A DNA stretch of 64,000 nucleotides from BOG-932 sp965276835 (GCA_965276835.1 OZ255631.1:806001-870000); one strand, 5' to 3'. Positions 18,081-27,126 are shown, counted from the stretch's first letter. Program-made: numbers and translations. The notes: generated from the sequence alone by a model not told the origin.

Positions 18081-18710
18081 ATGAAAACCGTTGGGCTGAT
18101 GCCGAGGAAGACGGACATCACACGCGCGCGTTTCAGGACGCATTACGAGGATCGCCACGCGCCGCTCGCGATCAGCAAATTCCCGTTTGAGAAATATGTC
18201 CGCAATCATGTCGTGTCGTCCGACCCCGATCCCGTCGGGTTCGACTGCCTTTCGGAATTCTGGGTCGACCGGGTCGATGAGATTTACAAGCTGATGGCCA
18301 GCTCGATCGGCGACATCATGCGCGAAGACGAACTGCGCTTTGTCGATCAGCCCAATATCGGCCCCGCGGTCGCCGAGGAAACCCATGTCGCCGGCCCGCC
18401 GGTCGTGGTCGAGCGTGGCATGGTGGCAAAGGAGATCCTGCTGCTTCGGGCGGCGCCGGGCGTATCCAAGGATGCCTTCAAGAACGCGGTCGTAGCCTGG
18501 GGCAAAGAAATGGCCGCCGGCTCCAGCCAGATCCAGCGAATTACTTTCGACACACTGGTGCCGTTCGAAGGCCGGCCGTTCCCGCCCGTCGAGGGCATCC
18601 TCTACGGTTGGGTCACCGAGGGCAGCGGCGCGGTGTACACCGCCCAACCGCCTGCCGATATCGTGGTCGCCGGCCGCGTCAAGGCAGAGCACATCGAAAC
18701 GCGTTTTTGA
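18081..18710 (+). CDS. EthD domain-containing protein
   Basis: The 209-residue protein begins with the EthD pattern ITRARFRTHYEDRHAPLA (about residues 13-30). A second half after residue 105 (EILLLRAAPGVSKDAFKNAVVAW) looks like another ferredoxin-like dimeric alpha-beta barrel unit. EthD was first found beside a cytochrome P450 for ethyl tert-butyl ether degradation; its biochemical role is unclear. A strong ribosome binding site (GGGAGGA) precedes the ATG. No P450 lies nearby. The gene ends next to the REP-like repeat. Confidence 0.75.
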   Translation: MKTVGLMPRKTDITRARFRTHYEDRHAPLAISKFPFEKYVRNHVVSSDPDPVGFDCLSEFWVDRVDEIYKLMASSIGDIMREDELRFVDQPNIGPAVAEETHVAGPPVVVERGMVAKEILLLRAAPGVSKDAFKNAVVAWGKEMAAGSSQIQRITFDTLVPFEGRPFPPVEGILYGWVTEGSGAVYTAQPPADIVVAGRVKAEHIETRF

Positions 18711-18718
18711 TGTCGGCA

Positions 18719-18805
18719 TAGGGCGGGTTAGCGTAGCGTAACCCGCCAATACCGCTGATGCCGCGCTTCGCGCTGCGGCGGAATACACCGCGCTATTCCG
18801 CCCTA
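18719..18805. repeat. REP-like composite palindrome
   Basis: Outer arms TAGGGCGG (18719) and CCGCCCTA (18798-18805) enclose a perfect nine-base palindrome, GGCGGGTTA/TAACCCGCC, at 18722-18747 and a second hairpin GGCGGAATA/TATTCCGCC. This is typical of bacterial REP/BIME elements. It lies between convergent genes and carries the stop codon of the ACT-domain gene. Confidence 0.8.
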
Positions 18806-19201
18806 CGAAGCGGTCATTGCCCTCAAAATCGCCATCGCCTCATCTGATCGCGCTTCCGGCACGAACAGATGATCGTGGTGGAAGGCCGACACTGCATTCA
18901 CGGCAATTCCTGCTTCAGCCAGGCGTGTTGTGATCGCAGCCAGAAACCCGACTGCCTCCAGCGCGGACTGGACGGTTAAAGTGATCATCCGCGATGGAAA
19001 CGATCCGGCTAAGCCGGCGGCTTCTGCTTGGTCGCGCGGCGCGATCAAGGTCATGCCCTCGGCCTCACGGAACATCATGATCGGGACGATGCCGCCGGGA
19101 ACCGGTTCGCCGGCGGCGATCGACAGGAAGACATAAACCTCCGACCCGGCGTGTGGGCGAACGGTTCGGATCAGGGTCGGCAGGTGGCTTTCGGCGCTCA
19201 C
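18803..19201 (-). CDS. ACT domain-containing protein (ACT_3 + ACT_7 type)
   Basis: The 132-residue protein has two ACT-like halves: VYVFLSIAAGEPVPGGIVPIMMFREAEG (about 20-47) and the classic MITLTVQSALEAVGFLAAITTRLAEAGI (about 75-102). ACT domains bind amino acids and regulate enzymes. Its GTG start overlaps the hutG stop as GTGA, so it is the third cistron of the hut operon and may sense a histidine-pathway metabolite such as glutamate. It is not fused to any catalytic domain. The stop codon TAG lies inside the REP-like repeat, showing the 3' end was reshaped by it. Confidence 0.75.
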   Translation of the reverse strand: MSAESHLPTLIRTVRPHAGSEVYVFLSIAAGEPVPGGIVPIMMFREAEGMTLIAPRDQAEAAGLAGSFPSRMITLTVQSALEAVGFLAAITTRLAEAGIAVNAVSAFHHDHLFVPEARSDEAMAILRAMTAS

Positions 19202-19995
19202 TGGTTCCTGGCCCAGGCGATCACCGTCTCGATGGTTTGGCGCAGCAGCGTCTTCAGCCGCGCAGCGCGGGCGGGGTCGTATCGGCTGGGGTCCGTCTCG
19301 TCGAGATACGCGATTTCCGCCATTTCCAACTGCAACGCATGAACGCCGTCGCCCGGCTGTCCGTAATGCCGGGTGATATACCCGCCCGTGAAACGGCCGT
19401 TCAGGATCGACGAGAAGCCGTCGGCATTGCCTAGGACACCCATCACCTGAGCGACCAGTTCCGGCGCGGCGCTGGCGTCCTTGGCGGAGCCGAGATTGAG
19501 GTCGGGCAGGCGGCCGTCGAAGAAGCGCGGGACATGGGACAGGATCGAATGCCCGTCCCACAGCACGGCGACACCGAACGTGGATTTCAGCCGCGCCAGT
19601 TCCGCCGCCAGCCGATCGTGATAGGGCTGCCAGTAGGCTTCCCGCCGCGCGGTGATCTCGACCGCATCCGGCTGTTGGCCGGGGCGATAGATCGGCTGCT
19701 CGGCGAAGGTGGTCAGCGGCACGAATTCGGAATTGTCGGCGCCGGGATAAAGCGGCTTGCCCGACGGGTCGCGGTTCAAATCGACGACATAGCGCGAGTG
19801 ATCGGCAGCGATCAGCCCGGCTCCGAGTTCGGCGGCGAAGTCGTAGAGTTTCTCGACATGCCAGTCGGTGTCGGGCAGGGCGAGCGCTTCCGGCGTCATC
19901 CGCGCGGCGATGGCGGGCGGGATCGCGGTGCCGGCGTGGGGTACGCTGATCAAGACCGGCGTGGTGCCGGCTGTGAATTGGAAATTGTCGGTCAT
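19198..19995 (-). CDS. hutG: N-formylglutamate deformylase
   Basis: The 265-residue protein matches N-formylglutamate amidohydrolases: ISVPHAGTAIPPAI near the start, DRHV-like TDWHVEKLYDFA, SRYVVDLNRDPSGKPLYPG, and VLWDGHSI, which hold the metal-binding H, E and D residues. It cleaves N-formylglutamate to formate and glutamate, the last step of the five-step histidine route. That route needs HutF, which is not in the window. The ATG overlaps the hutI stop (ATGA), and the frame start at 20055 upstream is a shadow of hutI. Confidence 0.9.
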   Translation of the reverse strand: MTDNFQFTAGTTPVLISVPHAGTAIPPAIAARMTPEALALPDTDWHVEKLYDFAAELGAGLIAADHSRYVVDLNRDPSGKPLYPGADNSEFVPLTTFAEQPIYRPGQQPDAVEITARREAYWQPYHDRLAAELARLKSTFGVAVLWDGHSILSHVPRFFDGRLPDLNLGSAKDASAAPELVAQVMGVLGNADGFSSILNGRFTGGYITRHYGQPGDGVHALQLEMAEIAYLDETDPSRYDPARAARLKTLLRQTIETVIAWARNQ

Positions 19996-21209
19996 CGGGC
20001 TTTCCGCTCCACACCGGCCTGCACGATCCTGTGCGCCGGCTTGGCCCCGATCCAATAGCTGAGCTCGGCGGGATCAGCGATATCCCACAGCACGAAGTCG
20101 GCGCGTTTGCCTGCCGCCAGAACACCGCGATCGGTGAGGCCCAGCGCTTTCGCCGCATTACGGGTGACGCCGGCCAGTGTCTCCGCCGGGGTCATGCGGA
20201 ACAGGGTGCAGGCCATGTTCAGCATCAGCAGCAAGGATACCGCGGGCGACGAGCCGGGGTTGCAGTCGCTGGCGATGGCCATCGGCACCTTATGTTTGCG
20301 CATCAGCTCTATCGGCGGCGGTTGCTTGTCGCGCAGGAAATAGAACGCGCCGGGCAGCAGCATCGCCACGGTGCCGGCCGCGCCCATCGCCGCGATCCCG
20401 GCGGCGCTCGAATGCTCCAGATGCTCCGCCGACAACGCATTGTAACGCGCCGCCAGTGTCGCACCGCCTTGGTCCGACAACTGGTCGGCGTGGAGCTTGA
20501 CCGGCAGGCCGTGCCGCCTGGCGGCTTCAAACACGCGTGCCGCTTCGTCGGCGCTGAAGGCGATGGTTTCGGCGAACACGTCGACCGCGTCGGCCAGTTC
20601 TTCCGCGACGACGGCGTCCATCATCGGCCCGATGACCAGGTCGATATAATCGCCGCTGCGCCCCTGATATTCCGTCGGCAGGGCGTGCGCTCCCAGAAAG
20701 CTGGTCTTCACCGTGACGGGCAGTTCCCGGCCCAGCCGCCGCGCGACGCGCAGCATTTTGCGTTCGGTTTCGATCTCCAGGCCATAGCCCGATTTGATCT
20801 CGACCGTGGTGACGCCTTCCGCGATCAGTTGCGACAGCCGACCGCGCGCAGCTCGAAAGAGCTCGTCCTCGCTTGCCGCGCGGGTCTTGGCGACCGTCGA
20901 TTTGATGCCGCCGCCGGCGCGCGCGATCTCCTCATAGGTCGCGCCGCCGAGCCGCAGGGCGAATTCCTCCGCCCTGTCGCCGCCGAAGACCAGATGGGTG
21001 TGGGCGTCGATCAGGCCGGGCGTGATCCAGCGACCGTCTGCATCGTGCGAGACCTTGGCGTCGAATGCCGGCGCCTGGTTGCGCGCACCCGCCCAGGCGA
21101 TCCGGCCGCCGGCCATGGCGACGATCCCGTCTTCGACCGCACCATAGCCCTCATCGCCAATCATCGTGGCAAGGCGGGCGTTGGTCCAAATCGCGTCCAT
21201 GCGTTCCAT
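19992..21209 (-). CDS. hutI: Imidazolonepropionase
   Basis: The 405-residue amidohydrolase has HTHLVFGGDRAEEF (metal-binding H-x-H), GGGIKSTVAKTR, EIKSGYGL, FLGAHALP, and MAIASDCNPGSSP, all signatures of HutI. It opens the imidazolone ring to give N-formimidoyl-L-glutamate. It is first of the hutI-hutG-ACT operon. Histidase and urocanase genes are not in the window, so the rest of the pathway must lie elsewhere. Two ATG codons (21209, 21200) are possible starts, neither with a clear ribosome binding site. Confidence 0.95.
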   Translation of the reverse strand: MERMDAIWTNARLATMIGDEGYGAVEDGIVAMAGGRIAWAGARNQAPAFDAKVSHDADGRWITPGLIDAHTHLVFGGDRAEEFALRLGGATYEEIARAGGGIKSTVAKTRAASEDELFRAARGRLSQLIAEGVTTVEIKSGYGLEIETERKMLRVARRLGRELPVTVKTSFLGAHALPTEYQGRSGDYIDLVIGPMMDAVVAEELADAVDVFAETIAFSADEAARVFEAARRHGLPVKLHADQLSDQGGATLAARYNALSAEHLEHSSAAGIAAMGAAGTVAMLLPGAFYFLRDKQPPPIELMRKHKVPMAIASDCNPGSSPAVSLLLMLNMACTLFRMTPAETLAGVTRNAAKALGLTDRGVLAAGKRADFVLWDIADPAELSYWIGAKPAHRIVQAGVERKAR

Positions 21210-21307
21210 GTGCGGATCATGCGGCCGGGGCCCAAGCGCATCAACTGTTTCGCGATGGCAACAGGATGATATCCTCAGTTGGAAAGAAGGAAGGATGGGG
21301 GAAGGCT

Positions 21308-22273
21308 ATGCGCAGAACGGCTTTGGCAGTTGCGGCATTGGCGGCGGTGTTCGTCGGGCAGTACGGGCGCGCCGCGGACGACGTGCCGCCGGCCTGGGCG
21401 TTCGCCGCCGACCCGCCTGGACCCAGGACACCGACCCCCGACGATGGCATGCCCCGGCGTGTCGCCGACAGCCCGGTCGCGCTGACCCTGACGCAGGTAA
21501 AAGACCCCTTCAATGTTCCGGACTGGCATCCGGACGATCATCCCGCTGCGCCGGACATCGTGCAGCACGGTGCGCGGCCGCGCGTCTTGGCCTGTGGTTT
21601 TTGCCATCTGCCGAACGGGCAGGGGCGGCCGGAGAACGCCGGCCTCGCTGGGCTGCCCGCCGCTTACATCACGCAGCAGATCGCGGATTTTCGGGCCGGC
21701 GCGCGCAAGAGCTCCCTGCCGGATCTGGCGCCGGGAAAGCTGATGATCGGCATCGCAAAAGCCGCGACCGACGACGAGATTGCGCAGGCCGCAGCCTATT
21801 TCGCGTCGCTGACGCCGAAGCCCTGGATACGCGTGGTCGAGGCCAGGACCGTACCTAAGACCCATGTCGCCGGATACATGCTGGTCCCGAACCATGATGG
21901 CGGCACGGAGCCGATCGGCAAGCGGATTGTCGAAACGCCGGAGAACGTAACCCAGACCGAATTGCGCGATTCCGGCTCAGGTTTCATCGCCTATGTGCCG
22001 CCGGGCAGCATCAAGGCCGGTGAGGCGCTGGTCACCAAGGGCGGCGGCAAGACGATACCCTGCGGCATCTGTCATGGCGCGGATCTGAAGGGGATGGGGC
22101 CGGTGCCCAGGCTGGCGGGCCGGTCTCCCAGCTATATCGTGCGGCAGCTCTACGATATTCAGCACGGTTCGCGCGCCGGCCTATGGACCCCGCTGATGCA
22201 GGGGGTCGTTCGGGATCTGTTGCCCGACGATCTGATCGCCATCGCCGCTTATGTGGCGTCGCGCAAACCATAG
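21308..22273 (+). CDS. Secreted dihaem cytochrome c (class I, c4-like)
   Basis: The 321-residue protein has a signal peptide (MRRTALAVAALAAVFVGQYGRA, residues 1-22), and two haem attachment sites, CGFCH (about residue 98) and CGICH (about residue 256). Each is followed by a conserved YITQQI / YIVRQLYDIQHG helix, as in cytochrome c4/c553 duplicates. Met ligands are probably in KLMIGIA and PLMQGVV. It would be a periplasmic electron carrier. The ATG at 21308 has GGGGGAAGG directly upstream. Convergent with the glutathione peroxidase, with a shared hairpin terminator. Confidence 0.85.
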   Translation: MRRTALAVAALAAVFVGQYGRAADDVPPAWAFAADPPGPRTPTPDDGMPRRVADSPVALTLTQVKDPFNVPDWHPDDHPAAPDIVQHGARPRVLACGFCHLPNGQGRPENAGLAGLPAAYITQQIADFRAGARKSSLPDLAPGKLMIGIAKAATDDEIAQAAAYFASLTPKPWIRVVEARTVPKTHVAGYMLVPNHDGGTEPIGKRIVETPENVTQTELRDSGSGFIAYVPPGSIKAGEALVTKGGGKTIPCGICHGADLKGMGPVPRLAGRSPSYIVRQLYDIQHGSRAGLWTPLMQGVVRDLLPDDLIAIAAYVASRKP

Positions 22274-22280
22274 AAAGCAC

Positions 22281-22314
22281 GAAGCCGCCGTGCGGTTTTC
22301 CGCGCGGCGGCTTC
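22281..22314. terminator. Hairpin terminator between convergent genes
   Basis: A 15-base stem (one G:T wobble), with arms at 22281-22295 and 22300-22314 and a TTTT loop, lies between the cytochrome and the glutathione peroxidase stop codons. The tail on the plus strand is GGTTCTGTT, a weak U-tract. It could end both transcripts. Confidence 0.7.
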
Positions 22315-22327
22315 GGTTCTGTTCCGA

Positions 22328-22909
22328 TCAGGCCTTGGCGGCGAGCGAAGTTTCGATCGCCTGGGTGACGTCCGGGGCGTTCGGCTTCGTCTTGGTCGGG
22401 AATTCCGCGATCAGATTGCCGTTCTTGTCGATCAGCAGCTTGTGGAAGTTCCATTTCGGCACTGCCGCGTCCCCACCGGTTGTGGCCGCCCACTGATAGA
22501 AGGGATGGGCATCGGGGCCCTTCACGTCGTATTTGGTGGTCAGCGGGAAATCGACATCGTAATTGCCGGTGCAGAATTTCTTGATTTCGGCGTTGGTGCC
22601 TGGCTCCTGCCCGCCGAAATCGTTCGACGGAACGCCCAACACGACCAGGCCTTGCTTCTTGTATTTCTTGTAGATGGCTTCAAGCGCCGAATATTGCGGG
22701 GTAAAACCGCACTGCGAGGCGGTGTTCACGACCAGCACCGTCTTGCCCTTGTACTTGGAAAGCGGCATCGGCTTGCCGTCGATCGACACGAAATTGAACT
22801 GATAGGCATTGCCGGCGCTCGGCGCCGCCGTGCTGCCGGCGTCCGCCGCCATAGCGCTTCCGGCGACCAGCGCCGCCGCTGAAATCAGTGCGAGTGTTAG
22901 AGTGCGCAT
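22328..22909 (-). CDS. Glutathione peroxidase family protein, exported
   Basis: The 193-residue protein has a signal peptide ending AGSAMAADA, then the family core. The active-site Cys is C67 in NTASQCGFTPQY (Cys, not selenocysteine); the catalytic Gln is in FGGQEPG and Trp-Asn in PKWNFHK, completing the C-Q-W-N tetrad. It reduces peroxides, probably with thioredoxin or glutathione, in the periplasm. AAGGA stands about 8 bases before the ATG at 22909. The longer frame upstream is not used. Export is unusual: most relatives are cytosolic. Confidence 0.9.
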   Translation of the reverse strand: MRTLTLALISAAALVAGSAMAADAGSTAAPSAGNAYQFNFVSIDGKPMPLSKYKGKTVLVVNTASQCGFTPQYSALEAIYKKYKKQGLVVLGVPSNDFGGQEPGTNAEIKKFCTGNYDVDFPLTTKYDVKGPDAHPFYQWAATTGGDAAVPKWNFHKLLIDKNGNLIAEFPTKTKPNAPDVTQAIETSLAAKA

Positions 22910-23009
22910 GAGATGTTTCCTTCCGCAGGTATCGTCGGTTGCCGAAATTGTGGCGATTGGCCGCCGAGGCTTTCGCCCGATTTTATGTTCATTAACTGAA
23001 ATATCGCGG

Positions 23010-25313
23010 TCAGTGTACGCTGGGCGAATTGAAAACGCCAAGGTCCTTCAGCGAGAATTGCAAGGAAATGGCGGTGCCCGATGTGCCGCCGATCAGCAGC
23101 GTCTGGTCGTGCGAGATCATGAGCGTGAAGGACGAGCAATCGTCGGTATAGCCGGCGCTCAGGGCATAACGCAGAACCTCACGCGGCTGGGTCAGTTCGG
23201 TCGTTGCCGACGCGGCAACCTGCCAGTGGTCGGCGAACTTATAGTAGGTCGCCAGCGTCAGTTCGTTCTTTTCCGACGCCACGAAGTTGGGCAGGTCGAC
23301 TTCGTTGGTGAACAGATAGGTTCCGAAGACGCCGAAATCGTCCGGCCCAAAGCGGAAGTTGATTTCCTGCATCCGGTCGTGGGTCAGGTCGTTCGACAAT
23401 TCGAACTGATAATCGATATCGATATATTTGCCAGGGTTGATGTCGATCTGCCCGACATAGTCGGAGAACCGGGTCTGCAATCCTGAATTGGGCGGGACCA
23501 CGGTATCGCCTGAGAGACGGTAGGTCTGGCCCAGGAAAACGCTTGCCGAACCGGTGCCCAGGTTGGTCAGGCTGGTTTTGATGCCATAGGTCAGGCGCGA
23601 ACCGTCAGTGATACGGTCGACGCCCGGATATTGGTTGCCCGAGAACAGATTGCCCCAGTTCAGCTCGATATCCTGGCTGTCTTCGTTCGGGATCGTCTGA
23701 TTGGCCGTATGCGCCGGCGATACGACAGCCGACATGATCGGTTCGACCACTAAATCGGCGTAGCTCATCGGCTTTACGAAGGGGTAGCTGACCACCGCAT
23801 AGGCCTGCGGGAAGACCCGGCCGACACTGGATTGCGCCGTTTGCAGGTCGGTCACGGGATCGAGCGCCGGATTTTGCGTCCAATAATAATCGGTCTCAAG
23901 CGACGCGTTCAGCACGGTGACGATGCCCGTGTCGCTGATCAGCTTGCGTGCCCAGGACAGGTTGTTGGCCAAGCGTTCCACGCCTTCGCCGGCCGGAAAG
24001 CGTCCGAAGACAGCGGTATTGTTCGGCAATTGCAGGAAATTCTGGGTGCCGAAGCGTTGGATATCGAGAATGCTGCCGCTGTCCGCCCAACGGCCGCCGA
24101 GGAATTCACCCGGGTCGCCGAAGAAGGAGTAGGTCACATAGGGGAGGGCGTAGGGCTGCTTCTCCGTGATGCCGGCGCGCAAATCCTGATAGGAATAGCC
24201 GCTGACATTGATGTAATCGCGGTCGTAGAAGCCCTCCGCATAAAAGTGCGTCGGCAGCACCTGCAGCGACGAATACTGGTATTTCAGGACATAGATATCG
24301 TCCAGCGACCGTGCGAATTCGAATCCGGCGCGCCAGTGGTCGTCCAGGTCGAACTCGCCGCTGCCGAAGATATGGCCGCGGATGGTCTTTTCGTCCTGGT
24401 TGATCGAGGTCGGATACTGCCGGATGTCGGATTCGGCGATGCTGCCCGACAGTTGGATTTGGCCGTTATCGAAGCGTTCGCGGTACTGCCCGCCGACCAA
24501 CGGGCCCTGCTCGCTGAAATAGCTGGTTTCCAGCACCGCATCGATGTCCGGCGCGATGTCGAAATAATAATAGGACCTGATGAACGTACCGAGCTGGCTG
24601 TGATAGCCGGGCAGCGTTTCCAGGAAGCCCGAAGCCCGTTTCACGGTGGGGTCGTATGTCGAATAATACGGCGTCCAGGCGACGGGAAATCCGTCGATCT
24701 GAAATGTCGCATCGTGGTAATAGATGCGCTTCTCGTCGCTGTCGTGAATGACCTTGACCGCCTTGATCTGCCAGGTCGGCGGCTTGGTGGGATCGTCCTT
24801 GCACAATTCGCACGGCGAAAAGATGCCGCGGTCGATCGTCGTGACATTGCCGTCTTTGTTTGCCTGCTTGCCGACCAGCCTTGTGTCGTCCGCCAGCAAC
24901 GCGGAGACATTGTTGATGAACGCCTGACGCATATCGTCGGTGATCTCAAGATAGTCGCCGAAATAGATATTGCCCTGGTCGTCCACCAGTTTGACGTCGC
25001 CTGTCGCGGTGACGATATCGGTGTTCTGGTTCCAGATCACATGTTCGGCCAGCAACATGCTGGCGCCCTGAACGAATTCGACGTGGCCCTTGGCGGAGAC
25101 CGTCTTGTTGATGTCGTCGCGGGTCACGGAATCGGCGGTCAGCACGACGTTCTTGTCGTTTTTGTCCAGCGCCTGATCCATGCTTTTGACGGTCGTGTCC
25201 GGGAAAACCGCCTTCTGCTGCCCCCAGGCCACGGGAGACAGGACCAGAGCCAGCGCCGTCGTGACGCAGAGATAGGTGGTGTGGGCCGGGCGTTGGTGGG
25301 GGAAATGCAGCAT
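23010..25313 (-). CDS. lptD: LPS-assembly protein LptD
   Basis: The protein is 767 residues from the ATG at 25313, giving a signal peptide (TTYLCVTTALALVLSPVAWG). An LptA-like OstA domain follows (about 55-170: LTADSVTRDD, AKGHVEFVQG, ATGDVKLVDD), then PWRITHMDR-like SPCELCKDDP, with the C-x-x-C pair of alphaproteobacterial LptD, then a beta-barrel. It transfers LPS from the LptA bridge into the outer membrane with LptE. The genes usually found with it (surA, pdxA, rsmA) are absent; here it lies between the glutathione peroxidase and helicase genes. The frame extends to 25400, but this start gives the better signal peptide. Confidence 0.85.
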   Translation of the reverse strand: MLHFPHQRPAHTTYLCVTTALALVLSPVAWGQQKAVFPDTTVKSMDQALDKNDKNVVLTADSVTRDDINKTVSAKGHVEFVQGASMLLAEHVIWNQNTDIVTATGDVKLVDDQGNIYFGDYLEITDDMRQAFINNVSALLADDTRLVGKQANKDGNVTTIDRGIFSPCELCKDDPTKPPTWQIKAVKVIHDSDEKRIYYHDATFQIDGFPVAWTPYYSTYDPTVKRASGFLETLPGYHSQLGTFIRSYYYFDIAPDIDAVLETSYFSEQGPLVGGQYRERFDNGQIQLSGSIAESDIRQYPTSINQDEKTIRGHIFGSGEFDLDDHWRAGFEFARSLDDIYVLKYQYSSLQVLPTHFYAEGFYDRDYINVSGYSYQDLRAGITEKQPYALPYVTYSFFGDPGEFLGGRWADSGSILDIQRFGTQNFLQLPNNTAVFGRFPAGEGVERLANNLSWARKLISDTGIVTVLNASLETDYYWTQNPALDPVTDLQTAQSSVGRVFPQAYAVVSYPFVKPMSYADLVVEPIMSAVVSPAHTANQTIPNEDSQDIELNWGNLFSGNQYPGVDRITDGSRLTYGIKTSLTNLGTGSASVFLGQTYRLSGDTVVPPNSGLQTRFSDYVGQIDINPGKYIDIDYQFELSNDLTHDRMQEINFRFGPDDFGVFGTYLFTNEVDLPNFVASEKNELTLATYYKFADHWQVAASATTELTQPREVLRYALSAGYTDDCSSFTLMISHDQTLLIGGTSGTAISLQFSLKDLGVFNSPSVH

Positions 25314-25453
25314 AAACCAGATCAGTTGATGGCGAACCTGGGCGTCGGTAAAGCTGTCCCGCGAAAGGCAGGGCAAGTCAATGGCGCGCGACATGCCCAA
25401 CCGGGTTGAATACCGGTCTTTTGCCGCCCGCTATCGTCCCACGCGAACGGGGG

Positions 25454-26902
25454 TCAGCCCCTGCGCTGGCGCGGGGCGGCCTGGAGAAACGCGGGGATGT
25501 CGTTGCCGAATCCGACAACCGAATCGCCGTCGTCATCGTCGTCATGGCGCGAACGCCGGCGTTCTGGGCGGTCATAGGCGGGTTTCCGGAAATCATCCCT
25601 TGGGGGCCGTTCTCTTGGCGACCGTTCTCTGGGCGCATGTTCGCGCGGCGGGCGGCTTTGTTCGGTTGCCTCCGGCGCGGCTGCTTCGCCTGCCGCCGCT
25701 GCGGGCACGGCCCGCTTTGGGCTTCTCTGCCGGGAACGGCTGGAAACGGGTGGGGCTTCTTCGGAGACGGTTTCGCCACCTCCAAATCCATCCAATGTCA
25801 CTTCCGGAATCTTCGTTCCGATCAGTTTTTCGATTCCCGCCAGATATTTTCCATCCTCGCGGGTCACAAGCATGAAGGCGCGGCCGGACAGGCCGGCGCG
25901 GCCGGTGCGGCCGATGCGGTGGACGTAATCTTCGGAATGCATCGGCACGTCGAAATTGAAGACGTGGCTAAGGCCCTTGATGTCCAGCCCGCGCGCGGCC
26001 ACGTCACTGCACACCATAAGGCGGAGCTCATCGGCCTTGAACTTCGCCAGTGTTTCGGTTCGCGCCGATTGGGCCATGTCGCCATGCAGCGCCCCGGCAT
26101 CGAAACCGTGGGACACCAGCGACTTGTGAACGATGGCCACGTCGCGCTTGCGATTACAGAAGATCAGCGCGTTCTTGACGTCTTCTTTGTTCAGCAACGT
26201 CCGCAGCGCGTCCCGCTTGTCGGCCGGCGCGACGCGGACCATCGCCTGAGTGACGGTGGTTGCGGCAGAGGCGGGCGGCGACACCGAGACTTCGACCGGG
26301 TCGTTCAGGAATTGGTCCGCCAACCGTTTGATTTCAGGCGGCAGAGTCGCCGAGAACATCAGCGTCTGCCGCGTTTTGCGCAGCTTGGCGACGATCCGTT
26401 CGATGTCCGGGATGAACCCCATGTCCAGCATGCGGTCGCATTCGTCGATAATCAGGAAACGGATATCGGTCGGCAGCACATTGCCGCGCTCGATCTGGTC
26501 CAACAGGCGCCCTGGCGTCGCGATCAGCACGTCGACGCCGCGGTCCAGCTTTTTCGTCTGGTCCGACATCGACTCGCCGCCGATCAGCAGCGCCGTGGTC
26601 AGCTTGTGATATTTACCGTAAACCTCGAAACTCTGCTCGACCTGGGCCGCGAGTTCGCGCGTCGGCTCAAGGATAAGGGAACGCGGCATCCGCGCCTTCG
26701 CCCGGCCGGCGGCCAGCGAATTGATCATCGGCAGCGTAAAGCTGGCGGTCTTGCCGGTACCTGTCTGCGCTACGCCCAGCACATCGCGGCCGGCCAGCAC
26801 ATGAGGAATGGCTTTTTCCTGAATGGGGGTCGGCGTTTGATATCCGGCCTCCTCAAGCGCACGTAGCGTCTCGGGATGTAACCCCAGTTCCGAAAACAAC
26901 AT
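25454..26902 (-). CDS. DEAD-box RNA helicase (RhlE-like), DECD variant
   Basis: The 482-residue helicase has the Q motif (YQTPTPIQEKAIPHVL), motif I AQTGTGKT, Ia PTRELAAQ, Ib TPGR, III SAT, and VI HRIGRTGRAG. Motif II reads DECD where DEAD is usual. Residues about 385-482 are a low-complexity tail rich in R, P and E, ending in RRSRHDDDDDGDS, as in RhlE-type enzymes that act in ribosome assembly or mRNA decay. Its start lies 224 bases from the divergent alpha/beta hydrolase gene. Confidence 0.9.
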   Translation of the reverse strand: MLFSELGLHPETLRALEEAGYQTPTPIQEKAIPHVLAGRDVLGVAQTGTGKTASFTLPMINSLAAGRAKARMPRSLILEPTRELAAQVEQSFEVYGKYHKLTTALLIGGESMSDQTKKLDRGVDVLIATPGRLLDQIERGNVLPTDIRFLIIDECDRMLDMGFIPDIERIVAKLRKTRQTLMFSATLPPEIKRLADQFLNDPVEVSVSPPASAATTVTQAMVRVAPADKRDALRTLLNKEDVKNALIFCNRKRDVAIVHKSLVSHGFDAGALHGDMAQSARTETLAKFKADELRLMVCSDVAARGLDIKGLSHVFNFDVPMHSEDYVHRIGRTGRAGLSGRAFMLVTREDGKYLAGIEKLIGTKIPEVTLDGFGGGETVSEEAPPVSSRSRQRSPKRAVPAAAAGEAAAPEATEQSRPPREHAPRERSPRERPPRDDFRKPAYDRPERRRSRHDDDDDGDSVVGFGNDIPAFLQAAPRQRRG

Positions 26903-26937
26903 CAGGGACGAAAGCTCCAGTTTTCCGCCAATGCGGA

Positions 26938-27030
26938 GTCGCTATGCGTCCTGGCCAATCCCAGCCGCAGCGACGGGCGGACAATTGGTGAAAGGCCGCG
27001 CGAAGTCAAATGCCAATGGCGCATAGCGAC
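26938..27030. promoter_or_regulatory. Long-spaced perfect 11-bp inverted repeat
   Basis: GTCGCTATGCG at 26938-26948 is repeated inverted as CGCATAGCGAC at 27020-27030, in the gap between the divergent helicase and alpha/beta hydrolase genes. Such paired sites are consistent with a shared operator or looping. There is no family link to a named regulator. Confidence 0.4.
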
Positions 27031-27126
27031 CGGCCGCGCGTCATATTCCACGCCACTGTGGCATAAATTCTGGGAAAACGTCCAAAATCCTTGGCGAGAT
27101 GGCGGTTGAAACGGTAACGAACCGTC

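Noticed and set aside
23832..25409. 525-codon open frame on the plus strand
   Set aside because: Antisense shadow of lptD, which has clear family motifs.
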